Origin: Mycolicibacterium senegalense
Lineage (GTDB): Bacteria; Actinomycetota; Actinomycetes; Mycobacteriales; Mycobacteriaceae
Direction of reading: 5' to 3'
Assembly: GCF_019645875.1 (NCBI RefSeq)
Contig: NZ_CP081000.1
Location: 868,001 to 932,000, forward strand
Length of the DNA: 64,000 nucleotides
Shown here: piece after piece, positions 1-9,194 of the stretch
Position numbering within the stretch: the stretch's first letter is position 1
Layout: every line of letters begins with the position of its first letter
Notes under the pieces: model-generated
The model's input: the letters and a program-made list of their open reading frames with translations, nothing else
Database searches by the model: none
What the model was told of the DNA's origin: nothing
Program-made: the position numbers and the translations under genes

Positions 1-792
1 GCCGCCGAGGCCACGTTCCGGGACGGCGCCGGCTATGGAGTGCGTCGCACGGTGCTACACGCCGCGCTGTCGGAAGCGGCGGCCTCGGCAGGGGTCCGGG
101 TGGTCCACGGCGAGGTCGGCCCCGTGTCCCAGGACTCGGTATCGGTGTGCGCGGCCGGGTTTCGGGCCCGCTATCTGGCGGCCGCCGACGGTTTGCATTC
201 GCCGATCCGCCGGTCACTGGGGCTCAGCGGCGGTGAGGGCAGGCGGCGCCGTTGGGGCATCCGCCGCCACATTCAGATCGCGCCGTGGTCCGATTGCGTC
301 GAGGTGTACTGGGGGCCCGACGCCGAGGCGTACGTGACGCCGGTGGGGGCCGACTGTGTCGGGGTGGCCATCCTGACCTCGGTGCGCGGCGGATTCGACG
401 AACATTTGGCGGCATTCCCGATGCTGGCCGACAGGATTCACGGTCATGAGCACGGTCATGACCGGGCCGCGGGCCCGCTGCGGCAGAAGGTCCGGCACCG
501 CAGTGCCGGCCGGGTGCTGTTGGTGGGTGACGCGGCGGGCTACGTGGATGCGCTCACGGGGGAAGGGATGGGGCTTGCGTTCGGCGCGGCCGAACTTCTC
601 GTGGGTTGCGTGCGCGCCGACCGGCCCGAAGACTACGACGGGCAGTGGCGTGCGATGACCCGTCGTTATCGGTGGCTCACCGCGGCCCTGTTGCACGGCA
701 GCGGGTTCGGGCCCGTGCGTACGTGCATCACCCCGGCGTCGGCGGCGCTGCCCTCGGTGTTCGCCCGGGTGGTCAACGCGCTGGGGTCGTAG
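1..792 (+). CDS. FAD-dependent oxidoreductase, N-terminus outside window
   Basis: The frame is open from base 1 and ends at TAG 790-792, so 263 residues are visible and the N-terminal FAD Rossmann fold lies upstream. The visible part carries GDAAGYVDALTGEGMGLA, the 'GD' FAD-contact motif of group A flavoprotein monooxygenases and geranylgeranyl-reductase-like enzymes, and an earlier AADGLHSPIRRSLGL segment matching the second conserved 'DG' motif of the same fold. A His-rich stretch HGHEHGHD arises from a 12-bp tandem duplication (439-461). In several mycobacteria such flavoproteins follow type III polyketide synthases, but that neighbourhood is not visible here, so the substrate is unknown. 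The last 20 bp overlap the convergent permease gene. Confidence 0.8.
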   Translation, partial: AAEATFRDGAGYGVRRTVLHAALSEAAASAGVRVVHGEVGPVSQDSVSVCAAGFRARYLAAADGLHSPIRRSLGLSGGEGRRRRWGIRRHIQIAPWSDCVEVYWGPDAEAYVTPVGADCVGVAILTSVRGGFDEHLAAFPMLADRIHGHEHGHDRAAGPLRQKVRHRSAGRVLLVGDAAGYVDALTGEGMGLAFGAAELLVGCVRADRPEDYDGQWRAMTRRYRWLTAALLHGSGFGPVRTCITPASAALPSVFARVVNALGS

Positions 793-2047
793 GCCGAACC
801 AGGTCGCCGAGGTGCTCCAGCAACCGCATGCCGTGAAAGATCAGCAGTGCGACGATCGAGCCCAGCGCGATGCCGGTGAAGGTCAGGGACCCCAGTTGCC
901 AGGTGAAGTCGGCGATCCCGATGATCAGCGGAATAGCCGCTGTCATCTGGTTGATCGGCTTGGAGAAGTCCACGTGATTGGTGAGCCAGATGCGCACGCC
1001 TAGGATGCCGACCAGACCGTAGAGCACGATGGTCGCGCCGCCCAGCACACCCGGCGGGATGGCCGAGATCGCCGCTCCGACCTTGGGGCACAACGAGAGT
1101 GCGATCGCCACCGCGGCGGCCACCCAGTACGCCGCGGTCGAGTAGACCCGGGTGGCCGCCATCACCCCGATGTTCTCGGCGTAGGTGGTGGTGGCCGAGC
1201 CGCCGCCGGCACCGGCCAGTACCGTGGCCACCCCGTCGGCGGCCAGCGCCCGGCCGATCATCGGATCGAGATCGGTGCCGGTCATCTGGCCCACCGATTT
1301 GACGTGCCCGATGTTCTCGGCAACCAGGGCGATCACCGCGGGCAGGAACAGCGGCAGCACAGCCAGATCGAACGTGGGCGTATGGAACTCGGGCAGCCCG
1401 ACCCAGGGTGCCGCCGCGATCGCGGCGGTGTCCACCTCGCCGAGGACAAGTGCCAGCACATACCCGATCACCACCGCGCCGAAGATCGCCAGCCTGCCGA
1501 TCAGCCCCTTGAAGAACGCGAGCGTGGCCACCAGCAACACCAGCGTCACCAGTCCCACGAGCGGACCCTTCTCGAAATTGGCCTTGGCTGCCGGGGCCAG
1601 GTTGAAACCGATCAGCGCGACGATCGCCCCGGTCACGATCGGAGGCAGCGCGACATCGATCCAGTGGGTGCCGATCAGATGCACCACGGCGCCGATGAGG
1701 ATCAGCAGGACGCCGACGGCGACCAAACCGCCCAGCGCACTTCCGGTTCCGTCCGAGGCCACCGCTGCGGTCACCGGGGCGATCACCGAGAAGCTCGACC
1801 CCAGATAGCTCGGTAGCCGATTGCCGGTGATGAGCAGGAACAGGATGGTGCCCACACCGGAGAACAGCAGGGTGGTAGCCGGCGGGAAGCCGGTGAGCAC
1901 CGGGACCAGGAACGTGGCGCCGAACATGGCCACCACGTGCTGGGCCCCGATGCCGATGGTGCTGGCCCAATCGAGCCGTTCCCCTGGGTTGACGACGAAG
2001 TCGTCGTCGGTGCGGGTCTCGACATACTTCCAACTCAGCAGCGTCAC
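773..2047 (-). CDS. Uracil/xanthine permease, NCS2 family
   Basis: The 424-residue product is an integral membrane nucleobase:cation symporter. QHVVAMFGATFLVPVLTGF near the N-terminus is the typical NCS2 (UraA/PyrP) signature, followed by about 12-14 hydrophobic segments. The substrate-binding region is visible as AENIGHVKSVGQMTG and GGGSATTTYAENIGVMAATRVYS, with the conserved Glu of the UraA-type transporters. The GTG start at 2047 gives a normal-length N-terminus and leaves only 18 bp to the divergent SulP gene; no strong ribosome-binding site is visible in front of it. Uracil is the likeliest substrate by family; xanthine cannot be excluded. Confidence 0.88.
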   Translation of the reverse strand: MTLLSWKYVETRTDDDFVVNPGERLDWASTIGIGAQHVVAMFGATFLVPVLTGFPPATTLLFSGVGTILFLLITGNRLPSYLGSSFSVIAPVTAAVASDGTGSALGGLVAVGVLLILIGAVVHLIGTHWIDVALPPIVTGAIVALIGFNLAPAAKANFEKGPLVGLVTLVLLVATLAFFKGLIGRLAIFGAVVIGYVLALVLGEVDTAAIAAAPWVGLPEFHTPTFDLAVLPLFLPAVIALVAENIGHVKSVGQMTGTDLDPMIGRALAADGVATVLAGAGGGSATTTYAENIGVMAATRVYSTAAYWVAAAVAIALSLCPKVGAAISAIPPGVLGGATIVLYGLVGILGVRIWLTNHVDFSKPINQMTAAIPLIIGIADFTWQLGSLTFTGIALGSIVALLIFHGMRLLEHLGDLVRPTTPAR

Positions 2048-2065
2048 GAGTGTTGACTGAACACC

Positions 2066-3748
2066 ATGAGAGTTGGTCGCGCATCCCAAACGTGGGTTCC
2101 CGGGCTGGGGCAGTTCGCCGGCTATCAGCGGTCGTGGCTGCGGGGAGATGTCCTGGCCGGGGTGACGGTCGCGGCGTATCTGGTGCCGCAGGTGATGGCG
2201 TACGCGACCGTGGCCGGGCTGCCGCCCGTCGCAGGACTCTGGGCTGCGTTGGCGCCCATGGCCGTCTACGCGGTGCTGGGGTCGTCGCGACAACTGTCGG
2301 TCGGGCCGGAATCGACCACGGCCCTGATGACCGCCACGGCGTTGGCTCCGCTGGCCATCGGTGACCCGGCCCGCTATGCCGCGATGTCGGCGGTGTTGGC
2401 GCTGCTGGTGGGGGTGATCTGTCTGGCCGCCGGGCTGGGACGGCTGGGGTTTTTGGCCGAGCTGTTGTCGCGCCCGGTCCTGGTCGGCTACATGACCGGC
2501 GTGGCCGTCATCATGATCAGCGGCCAGCTCGGCAAGGTCACCGGCGTAGACGTTACCGGGGACGAGTTCATCGATCAGGTCCGCTCGTTCGTCACGGGCA
2601 TCGGGTCGGTGCAACTGCCCACCGTGGTGTTGTCGGCCACGGTTCTGGTGCTGCTGCTGGTGCTGTACCGGATCTCGCCCCGGTTTCCCGGCCCACTGGT
2701 GGCGGTATTGATAGCGACGGCGGTGGTATGGCTCTTTTCCTTGGATGACAAGGGGATTCGGGTGGTCGGTGGCATCCCGTCGGGGTTGCCGAACCTCACG
2801 CTTCCACCGGTGACACTCACGGAGTTGGTGACGTTGGTGGTTCCGGCGATCGGTATCGCGGTTGTCGCGTTCTCCGACAACGCCCTGACGGCGCGCACCT
2901 TCGCGGCGCGCAAAGGCGAGACCGTCGACGCCAACGCCGAATTGCGGGCACTTGGGGTGTGTAACCTGACCGCCGGCGTGACCCAGGGCTTTCCGGTCAG
3001 TTCCAGCGGTAGCCGCACGGCACTGGGCGACACAGTGGGCAGCCGCACACAGCTGTACTCGCTGGTGATGCTGGCGACGGTGCTGGCGGTGATGCTGGCC
3101 GGGCGCGATCTGCTGGAACATTTCCCGATGGCCGCGCTGGGAGCTCTCGTGGTGTACGCCGCGCTGCGGCTGATCGACGTGGCGGAGTTCCGGCGGCTGG
3201 CCCGCTTCCGGCGAAGCGAGTTGCTCCTGGCGGTAGCCACCACGGCCGCGGTTCTGGGCCTCGGGGTGCTATATGGGGTGCTGGTGGCGATCACTCTTTC
3301 GCTGGTGGATGCGCTGCGGCGGATCGCCCGCCCGCACGACAGTGTGCTCGGCTACGTTCCCGGTATCGCGGGTATGCACGACGTCGACGACTACCCGGAG
3401 GCAGAGCTGATTCCCGGCTTGGTCGTCTACCGCTACGACGCGCCCCTGTTCTTCGCCAACGCCGAGGATTTCCGGGAGCGCGCGCTGGCCGCGGTGGCGG
3501 AGGCGGACGGACCGGTGGAGTGGTTCGTGCTGAACGCCGAAGCCCAGGTGGATCCGGACCTGACCGCGGTCGACGCGCTGGAGCAGTTGCGTCGTGAACT
3601 GACCGCGCGAGGCATCGTGTTCGCGATGGCGCGGGTCAAGTCCGACCTGCGCGACGACCTGGTGGCCGCGGGTTTCGTCGACCGCGTCGGCACCGACCGG
3701 ATCTTTCCCACCCTGCCGACCGCCGTGGCGGCGTTCCGTAACCGCTAG
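2066..3748 (+). CDS. SulP-family anion transporter with C-terminal STAS domain
   Basis: The 560-residue protein opens with [20 protein letters not shown] and [20 protein letters not shown], the classic SulP/SLC26 N-terminal signature, and has roughly 12 membrane segments to about residue 415. The last 130 residues form a STAS domain ([20 protein letters not shown] onward), which regulates transport in this family. Members carry sulfate, bicarbonate or other anions; nothing here fixes the substrate. It is divergent from the nucleobase permease and its stop codon overlaps that of the convergent RpiB-type gene by 4 bp (3745-3748). Confidence 0.88.
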   Translation: MRVGRASQTWVPGLGQFAGYQRSWLRGDVLAGVTVAAYLVPQVMAYATVAGLPPVAGLWAALAPMAVYAVLGSSRQLSVGPESTTALMTATALAPLAIGDPARYAAMSAVLALLVGVICLAAGLGRLGFLAELLSRPVLVGYMTGVAVIMISGQLGKVTGVDVTGDEFIDQVRSFVTGIGSVQLPTVVLSATVLVLLLVLYRISPRFPGPLVAVLIATAVVWLFSLDDKGIRVVGGIPSGLPNLTLPPVTLTELVTLVVPAIGIAVVAFSDNALTARTFAARKGETVDANAELRALGVCNLTAGVTQGFPVSSSGSRTALGDTVGSRTQLYSLVMLATVLAVMLAGRDLLEHFPMAALGALVVYAALRLIDVAEFRRLARFRRSELLLAVATTAAVLGLGVLYGVLVAITLSLVDALRRIARPHDSVLGYVPGIAGMHDVDDYPEAELIPGLVVYRYDAPLFFANAEDFRERALAAVAEADGPVEWFVLNAEAQVDPDLTAVDALEQLRRELTARGIVFAMARVKSDLRDDLVAAGFVDRVGTDRIFPTLPTAVAAFRNR

Positions 3749-4206
3749 GCGTCCTGCGGTTCGTAGCCGCAGATCGCGGCCACCTTCTCGGCGGAGGCCG
3801 AGGCCGGGTCGAAGGTGTAACCCAGCCATTCCCGGGCCAGCCGACGGGCCAGTTCGAGTCCGATCACCCGCTGGCCGAAGCAGAGCACCTGCGCGTCGTT
3901 GGACAGGATGGCCCGTTCGACCGAGAAGCTGTCGTGCGCGGTGACCGCGCGGATGCCGGGTACCTTGTTGGCGCTGATGGCCACGCCGAGTCCGGTGCCG
4001 CACACCAGCAGTGCCCGGTCGGCCTTCCCGTCGGCGACCATGCGGGCCGCGGCGACCGCGACGTGCGGGTAGGCGGTGTGTTCGTCGGCGCGGACTCCGA
4101 CGTCGACGACGGACCCGACGCGGTCGTCGGCCTCGAGGTCGGCGCGCAGGGCGTCTTTGTACAGCAGTCCGGCGTCGTCGCTTCCGACGACGATGCGCAA
4201 CGTCAT
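3745..4206 (-). CDS. RpiB/LacAB-family sugar-phosphate isomerase (probable tetrulose- or pentose-phosphate isomerase)
   Basis: The 153-residue length is usual for the RpiB family, and [19 protein letters not shown] is the family's phosphosugar-binding signature, with the catalytic Cys in CGTG. The N-terminal motif reads GSDDAG where ribose-5-phosphate isomerases normally have DHAG, so a ring-opening His is replaced by Asp, which suggests a substrate other than ribose 5-phosphate. The ATG at 4206 overlaps the kinase stop by 4 bp (ATGA), so this is the last gene of the kinase operon. RpiB paralogues beside DhaK-type kinases act on D-erythrulose 4-phosphate in tetritol pathways (EryI/DerI type); that role is inferred from context. 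Confidence 0.82.
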   Translation of the reverse strand: MTLRIVVGSDDAGLLYKDALRADLEADDRVGSVVDVGVRADEHTAYPHVAVAAARMVADGKADRALLVCGTGLGVAISANKVPGIRAVTAHDSFSVERAILSNDAQVLCFGQRVIGLELARRLAREWLGYTFDPASASAEKVAAICGYEPQDA

Positions 4207-5924
4207 GTGGTGTGCTCCTCGATCAGGTCGGCGACGGTGTGGATGCACATCGCCAGGGATATCGCTCCGGCATCGGGGGTTCCGACGCTGCGTTCGGCCA
4301 GCGGGCGGGCCCGGCCCACGCGCGGGCGCAGCTCTGCGGTGTCCGCGGCGGCCTTCTCGGCGATCTCGGCGGCGGCCAACCAGGCTGTGCGCCAATCGGT
4401 TCCGCGCTCGACCGCCGATGTCAGTGCCGTCACGAACGGCACCAGTGCGTCGAGCATCGTCTTGTCACCCGGCCGGGCCCCGCCCAGCGAGGTCAACGTG
4501 TCGTGGCCGGCCTGGAGCGCGGCGGTCACGTCCCGGTCGCCCGGTGTGCCGTGGTTGCCGAGCCGCCGGCCGGCTGCGGCCAGCGCAGCGCCCCACAGCA
4601 CTCCGGAGGTTCCGCCCGCCTTGGCGGCCCACGCCTCTCCGGCAGCGGTCAGCACCGCTTCGGGCCCGCCACCCTCCGAGACCGCCGAATCGGCTGCGGC
4701 ACAGGCGGCGCCGGTGCCCTTGACCATGCCCCGGCCGTGGTCGCCGTCGCCCGCCACTGCGTCGATCCGGCCGAGTTCGGCTTCAGCCGCGACCATCTGC
4801 GCGGCGATCGCCGAAATGCCCTCGGCGACAAGTTGAGCCGCCGCAGCGCCGTTGGTGTCGGCTTGTTCGATCTGTGCTGAGGTGGCCTGCGCCGTCTCTG
4901 AACAGCGAGGCGTTGCGTCGGTGGCGGCCATCCGGCCCTTGCGGTAGGCCGGGGTGTCGGCGGGGGAGGTCCACAGCCGCTCGAGTTCGTCGTCGAGCCA
5001 CATCACGGTCAGTGAGCAGCCGGCCATGTCCAGGCTGGTGACGAGCTCACCCACCTCGGGTTGCACCACCGTGTAACTGGCCTCGGCCAGCAGGGCCGCG
5101 GCGGTCTTCCACACCACGAACAGTTCTTCGTACTTGGTGCGGCCGAGCCCGTTGAGGATCACCGCGATCCGGTTACCGGTGCCGGCAGGCTTCTCGGCGA
5201 GCACCCCGGTGACGAGCAGTTCGGCCAGTTCGGCCGCGGTGGGCATGTTGTGGCTGGACACGCCGGGTTCGCCGTGGATGCCCAGGCCCAAGTCCATGGT
5301 GCCGGCGTCGACGGTGAACAGCGGCCGGTCGGCGCCGGGCATGGTGCAGCCGTCGAACGCCACACCGAGCGTGCGGGTGCGGTCGTTGGCCTTGCGGGCC
5401 ACGGCCTCGACCCCGTCGAGGTCCCGTCCCTCTTCGGCAGCCGCACTGGCGCAACGGAATACGGTGAAGTCGCCGGCGATGCCACGCCGTTTCGCGATGT
5501 CGTCCGTCGGCGCACTGGCGATGTCGTCGGTCACCGCGAGGTAGCGCGCGTCGATGCCCTCGGTCTGCAGCTGCGTGACGGCCAGGCCGAAGTTCATCAC
5601 GTCGCCGGCGTAGTTGCCGGTGATCAGAAGGACACCGGAGTCCCCGTGCGCGGCGCGAGCCACCGAGGCGGCTTCCCTGGTCGACGGTGAGGTGAAGATG
5701 TTGCCGACCACGGCTCCGTCGGCGAACCCGGGCCCGACCACACCGCAGAAGGCCGGGTAGTGCCCCGAGCCGCCGCCGACGACGACAGCGACCTTGCCCG
5801 ATGGGGTTTCGGTGGCGCGCACGACCCCGCCGGGCACCCCGGTGACGTAGCGCGCGTTCGCGTCGAGGAATCCGGCGAGCATGTCCTCGGTGAAGGTGGC
5901 CGGATCGTTGAACAGACGTGTCAT
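4203..5924 (-). CDS. Two-domain DhaK-DhaL keto-sugar kinase (dihydroxyacetone or erythrulose kinase)
   Basis: The 573-residue protein is an ATP-dependent keto-sugar kinase. Residues 1-330 are a DhaK domain with [10 protein letters not shown] and GIHGEPG (His near residue 217, the residue that covalently holds the keto substrate as a hemiaminal). Residues 360-570 are a DhaL nucleotide-binding domain with [12 protein letters not shown] (392-397) supplying the Mg-ATP-binding Asp residues. Single-chain DhaK-DhaL proteins use ATP rather than the PTS. Beside an RpiB isomerase, an SDR dehydrogenase and a TIM-barrel isomerase the substrate is more likely a tetrulose (D- or L-erythrulose) or branched keto-sugar than dihydroxyacetone itself, as in the characterised tetritol pathway of M. 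smegmatis. This is an inference. Confidence 0.9.
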   Translation of the reverse strand: MTRLFNDPATFTEDMLAGFLDANARYVTGVPGGVVRATETPSGKVAVVVGGGSGHYPAFCGVVGPGFADGAVVGNIFTSPSTREAASVARAAHGDSGVLLITGNYAGDVMNFGLAVTQLQTEGIDARYLAVTDDIASAPTDDIAKRRGIAGDFTVFRCASAAAEEGRDLDGVEAVARKANDRTRTLGVAFDGCTMPGADRPLFTVDAGTMDLGLGIHGEPGVSSHNMPTAAELAELLVTGVLAEKPAGTGNRIAVILNGLGRTKYEELFVVWKTAAALLAEASYTVVQPEVGELVTSLDMAGCSLTVMWLDDELERLWTSPADTPAYRKGRMAATDATPRCSETAQATSAQIEQADTNGAAAAQLVAEGISAIAAQMVAAEAELGRIDAVAGDGDHGRGMVKGTGAACAAADSAVSEGGGPEAVLTAAGEAWAAKAGGTSGVLWGAALAAAGRRLGNHGTPGDRDVTAALQAGHDTLTSLGGARPGDKTMLDALVPFVTALTSAVERGTDWRTAWLAAAEIAEKAAADTAELRPRVGRARPLAERSVGTPDAGAISLAMCIHTVADLIEEHTT

Positions 5925-5936
5925 GGCGGCATCCCG

Positions 5937-6707
5937 TCAGTGCATGTGGCTGCCACCGTTGATGTCAACGGTGGTTCCGGTGAGGTAGCTGGCGTCCTCG
6001 CTCGACAGGAACGTCATGACGGCGGCGATTTCGTCGGTGGTGGCGGTGCGGCCGACGGGGATGTCGGCGGCGAGTTTGGCTTCCTGCTCATCGGTGGACC
6101 CGACGCGAATGTTGGTGTCGACCGCACCCGGGGTGACGGCGTTGACCGTGACGCCCGTGCTGGCGATCTCGCGGGCCAGGGACTTGGTGAAGCCCAGGAT
6201 GGCTGCTTTGGCCGAGGAGTAGGGCACCTTGCCGAAGACGCCGCCGCCGCGCTGTGCGGACACCGAGCTCATGTTGACGATGCGGCCCCAGCCCGCCTCG
6301 ATCATGTCGGGCAGGAAAGCCTTTGTCACCAGGTAGGTTCCGGTGGCGTTGACGGCCATGACCTGATTCCAGAGGTCAAGGGTGGTCTCCAGGAACGGCA
6401 CCGGCGAGGTGATGCCGGCGATGTTGGCCAGGGCGCCGACGACGGGCAGGTTGCCCGATGCCACCTCGGCGGCGACCGCGTCGTAGGCCGCGGTGACGGA
6501 CTCCTCGGAGGTGACGTCGACCGCGTGGCCGAAGGCGGGCACCCCGAACTGGTTGCCGATCTCGGCGGCGACCTTGGCCGAACGCTCGCCGTCGAGGTCG
6601 AGGACCACGACCGCCCAGCCCTCCTTGGCGTAGCGCTGGGCGACGGCCATGCCGATGCCTTTGTCGGAGGTGGCTCCGGTGACGACGGCGGTGCGGGTGG
6701 CAGACAT
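5937..6707 (-). CDS. SDR-family sugar-alcohol dehydrogenase
   Basis: This 256-residue classical short-chain dehydrogenase has a TGATSDKGIG cofactor loop, Asp in VLDLDGE favouring NAD over NADP, NIAG, and the catalytic Ser-Tyr-Lys (MSSVSAQRGG, YSSAK). It ends DINGGSHMH. The ATG at 6707 is preceded by GAAAGG, and this ribosome-binding site overlaps the stop codon of the TIM-barrel gene, showing translational coupling. In this operon it probably oxidises a polyol such as a tetritol to the ketose phosphorylated by the downstream kinase. The substrate is inferred from neighbours only. Confidence 0.88.
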   Translation of the reverse strand: MSATRTAVVTGATSDKGIGMAVAQRYAKEGWAVVVLDLDGERSAKVAAEIGNQFGVPAFGHAVDVTSEESVTAAYDAVAAEVASGNLPVVGALANIAGITSPVPFLETTLDLWNQVMAVNATGTYLVTKAFLPDMIEAGWGRIVNMSSVSAQRGGGVFGKVPYSSAKAAILGFTKSLAREIASTGVTVNAVTPGAVDTNIRVGSTDEQEAKLAADIPVGRTATTDEIAAVMTFLSSEDASYLTGTTVDINGGSHMH

Positions 6708-6718
6708 GGGTTTTCCTT

Positions 6719-7564
6719 TCAGATCAGGGAAGAGATGAGGGTCCCGGCTGCGGCGGCAGCGGCGGGCCGTTCGTCGTGGGTGACGTCGCGAGTCTCGAGT
6801 TCCAGCGCGAAGTGGCCGAGATACCCGGCGTCGGCAAGGCTTTTGAGGCCGGTCGCGAAATCGACCCGGCCGTTGCCCACCGACAGGTTGATGTTGCCGG
6901 GCACGGCATCGCGGATGTGGACGTGGCGGATGCGCGGGCCGAACCGGCGCACGAAATCGACGGGATCCCCACCCGAGGCCACAATGTGGCTGAAATCCAT
7001 GACGACGCCGACGCTTTCGTCCAGGCGATCGGTCAGCCGCTGGGCACGTTCGGTGTCGAAGCAGAGCCGGAAGAAGTGCAGCGATTCGGTCCAGAGTGCG
7101 ACGCCGTGGGCGGCGGCAACCTGTGCGGCGGTTTCGAGTTCGCTCGCGACGGTGGCCAGATCCTCGTCGAGGGAGGCGACTGGTTGATGGTCGAGCGCCC
7201 CGCACGGCAGCACCAGGGCGTCGGCGCCGGTGGCAGCTGACAGTTCGACCAGCATGGCCAGGTGCCGGTTGCGGGCGGTGCGGCGCTGGGAGTCGAGGGG
7301 GACATTGAGGTCGCCGATGTCGCCGTTGATCGAGCGGACCCGTATCCCGGACGCCGCGACGGTCGCCGACACGTCGCGTACCGCGTCCTCGTCGAGGACG
7401 AACGGCACGTGATCGCACACGCCGGGCAGTGCGCCCAGATCGATCTCGGTGAAGCCGAGGCCGGTGATGGTGTCCAGGGCCTGGGGCAGCGGCTGGTGCC
7501 GGAAGCTGATGGTCGAACAGCCCAGCCGACTGTGGAACGGGTGCGCGGGCGCTGCCATGTGCAT
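6719..7564 (-). CDS. Sugar phosphate isomerase/epimerase-like TIM-barrel protein
   Basis: The 281-residue protein belongs to the xylose-isomerase-like (AP_endonuc_2) TIM-barrel group. It starts RLGCSTISFRHQPL, and acidic and His residues in ALWTESLHF, VVMDFSH, HVHIRD and ALELETRD sit where this fold binds a divalent metal. The ATG at 7564 is chosen because GGAAGGA lies 6 nt upstream; an in-frame GTG at 7594 and an ATG at 7558 are alternatives. It is the first gene of a four-gene operon (isomerase, SDR, kinase, RpiB) and is preceded by a perfect palindrome, the presumed GntR operator. It probably interconverts keto-sugars in the pathway; the exact reaction is unknown. Confidence 0.82.
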   Translation of the reverse strand: MHMAAPAHPFHSRLGCSTISFRHQPLPQALDTITGLGFTEIDLGALPGVCDHVPFVLDEDAVRDVSATVAASGIRVRSINGDIGDLNVPLDSQRRTARNRHLAMLVELSAATGADALVLPCGALDHQPVASLDEDLATVASELETAAQVAAAHGVALWTESLHFFRLCFDTERAQRLTDRLDESVGVVMDFSHIVASGGDPVDFVRRFGPRIRHVHIRDAVPGNINLSVGNGRVDFATGLKSLADAGYLGHFALELETRDVTHDERPAAAAAAGTLISSLI

Positions 7565-7603
7565 TGCTTCCTTCCGGGCTGTGATCGTGCCCACAGTACG
7601 CCG

Positions 7604-7623
7604 GTTGACTGTTAACAGTCAAC
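7604..7623. promoter_or_regulatory. Perfect 20-bp palindrome, probable GntR/FadR operator 1
   Basis: GTTGACTGTTAACAGTCAAC reads identically on both strands. It lies 40 bp upstream of the TIM-barrel gene start, in the divergent region shared with the MHS transporter. Its half-site GTTGAC recurs at 7642, 7695 and 9159, which ties all the sites to one regulator, most simply the GntR-family protein encoded at 9195-9863. Confidence 0.72.
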
Positions 7624-7641
7624 GGGCGGCAAAGAAATTAT

Positions 7642-7661
7642 GTTGACTGTTGACAGTGAGA
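7642..7661. promoter_or_regulatory. Degenerate copy of the GTTGAC palindrome, probable operator 2
   Basis: The 20 bases starting GTTGACTGTTGACAG match 16 of 20 positions of operator 1. The left half is intact and the right half has decayed. It sits 38 bp from operator 1 (near four helical turns) between the divergent catabolic operon and the transporter gene. Confidence 0.55.
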
Positions 7662-7694
7662 TGTGTGCCGGGTCACACTGGGTTGGTCCAGCCC

Positions 7695-7713
7695 ACTGTT
7701 GACCGTCAACAGT
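7695..7713. promoter_or_regulatory. Perfect 19-bp palindrome, probable operator 3
   Basis: ACTGTTGAC-C-GTCAACAGT has perfect 9-bp arms around a single central base. It carries the same GTTGAC/GTCAAC half-sites as operator 1 but a different inner spacing. It lies about 60 bp upstream of the transporter start at 7770, well placed to block its promoter. Confidence 0.65.
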
Positions 7714-7769
7714 TACGGGGATTTCCCAGGTAGGCGCGGATTTGATCGGGATTTGAAAGGATGACGCCC

Positions 7770-9101
7770 ATGAGCGACGACGCTCTGAAAATGCGGGGTC
7801 CCGTACTCGGCACCAAGGACGCCAAGCGGGTCGCGGTGGGCTCCGCCGTCGGCGCAGTGATCGAGACCTACGATTTCATCGGTTTCGGCACTGCCGCCGC
7901 GCTGTACTTCGGCCACGCGTTCTTCCCGAACTCCAGCCCCGTCGCCGGCACGCTGGCCGCCTTCGCGACACTCGGCGTCGGGTTCGCCGCGCGTCCGCTC
8001 GGCGGCATCCTGGGCGGCCACCTCGGCGACAAGCTCGGCCGGAAACCCGTGCTGGTGGCGTCGTTGCTCATCATGGGTCTGGCCACGTTCGCCATCGGCC
8101 TCCTGCCCACCTACGCCGCGGTCGGTGTGCTGGCGCCGGTGCTGCTGGTGACGGTCCGGATCATCCAGGGCCTGGCCTTCGGTGCGGAGTGGGGCGGCGC
8201 CATCCTCATGAGCTATGAACACGCACCGTGGAAGCAGAAGGGTCGCTACACCGGCATCGTGCAGGCCGGCTTCCCGGTCGGGTTGCTGCTGGCGAACCTG
8301 GTGTTCCTCGGCAGCGTGCACATCGGCGGTGATTGGGCCTGGCGGTTGCCGTTCCTGGCCAGCATCGTGCTCGTGGCGGTCGGGCTGATCATCCGCGCCA
8401 AGGTGCCCGAGTCCCCGGTTTTCGAAGACGTCAAGGACGAGGGCAAGATCGTCAAGGCGCCCATCGTCGAGGTGATCAAGAACGACTGGCGAAACGTCCT
8501 GCGCGGCATCGGCCTTCGGGTCGCCGAGACCGCGGGCTACGCCGTCTCGATCACCTACATGATCTCCTACCTCAAGACAGCCGAGCTGGCCACCGCAACC
8601 GAAACCCTTGTGGCGCTGTGTATCGCGGCGGCACTCGGTATCTTCGCGACCGCGGGCTGGGCCCGGTTGACCGACCGGGTGGGCCGCCGCCCGGTGTATC
8701 TGTGGGTATGTGCATTCGGCATCCCGTTCGGTGTGCTGATGTTCCTGCTCGTCAACACCGGCCTGGTCCTGCTGATCATCGCGACGTTCGTGATTGCCTA
8801 CGGCGTGTGCCAGAACGCGCTGGCCGGTGCGCAGGGCGCCTGGTTCCCCGAACTGTTCACCGCCAACACCCGTGCTTCGGGAGCCTCGCTGGCCTATCAG
8901 ATCTCGGCGATGGTCTCGGGCTTCACACCGTTCATCACCACGCTGCTGTTCGAGTCGATGGGGTGGATGGGTCCGGCGCTGCTCTTCTCCGCGTATGCCG
9001 CGATCGGTCTGTGGGCGGCTCTGGTGACCCGTGAGACCTGGGGCCCGGCCGAACGTCAGGCCGCTGAGAAAGCCGCTGCCGATCACGCACTGGCCGCCTG
9101 A
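7770..9101 (+). CDS. MFS transporter, metabolite:H+ symporter (MHS) type
   Basis: The 443-residue protein has 12 predicted membrane segments. AVIETYDFIGFGTAAALYFG and GGHLGDKLGRKPVL are the MHS-subfamily (ProP/ShiA/KgtP) signatures, and GAEWGGAILMSYEHAP is the conserved TM5-loop motif. The ATG at 7770 is preferred to the one at 7761 because GAAAGG at 7755-7760 is then correctly spaced. It is divergent from the keto-sugar operon across 205 bp holding three palindromic operator candidates, so it is probably the substrate importer for that pathway. The MHS family usually carries small carboxylates or zwitterions, so an organic acid derived from a sugar is as possible as a polyol. Confidence 0.88.
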   Translation: MSDDALKMRGPVLGTKDAKRVAVGSAVGAVIETYDFIGFGTAAALYFGHAFFPNSSPVAGTLAAFATLGVGFAARPLGGILGGHLGDKLGRKPVLVASLLIMGLATFAIGLLPTYAAVGVLAPVLLVTVRIIQGLAFGAEWGGAILMSYEHAPWKQKGRYTGIVQAGFPVGLLLANLVFLGSVHIGGDWAWRLPFLASIVLVAVGLIIRAKVPESPVFEDVKDEGKIVKAPIVEVIKNDWRNVLRGIGLRVAETAGYAVSITYMISYLKTAELATATETLVALCIAAALGIFATAGWARLTDRVGRRPVYLWVCAFGIPFGVLMFLLVNTGLVLLIIATFVIAYGVCQNALAGAQGAWFPELFTANTRASGASLAYQISAMVSGFTPFITTLLFESMGWMGPALLFSAYAAIGLWAALVTRETWGPAERQAAEKAAADHALAA

Positions 9102-9157
9102 TGCGCCGCCGGCTGCATCACCGTGTACCGAACGGGTTCCTGGCGACTAGCATCAAG

Positions 9158-9180
9158 TGTTGACAAACAAATGTTGACAG
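9158..9180. promoter_or_regulatory. GTTGAC half-site pair in the GntR promoter (probable autoregulation)
   Basis: Two direct TGTTGAC repeats (9158-9164 and 9172-9178) lie 14 bp apart, just upstream of the GntR start at 9195. Each also forms a TTGACA -35-like hexamer. The half-site is that of the palindromes at 7604-7713, suggesting the regulator represses its own gene. Confidence 0.5.
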
Positions 9181-9194
9181 TCGAGGAGCAGTCC

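Noticed and set aside
2050..3121. Extension of the permease frame through the SulP gene to 3121
   Set aside because: Residues before SWKYVETRTDDD are antisense to SulP; the GTG at 2047 gives the normal permease N-terminus.
5760..7187. Long plus-strand reading frame opposite the kinase, SDR and isomerase genes
   Set aside because: It is antisense to three genes with clear motifs. Its Gly/Val/Asp-rich composition is the usual shadow of high-GC coding DNA.
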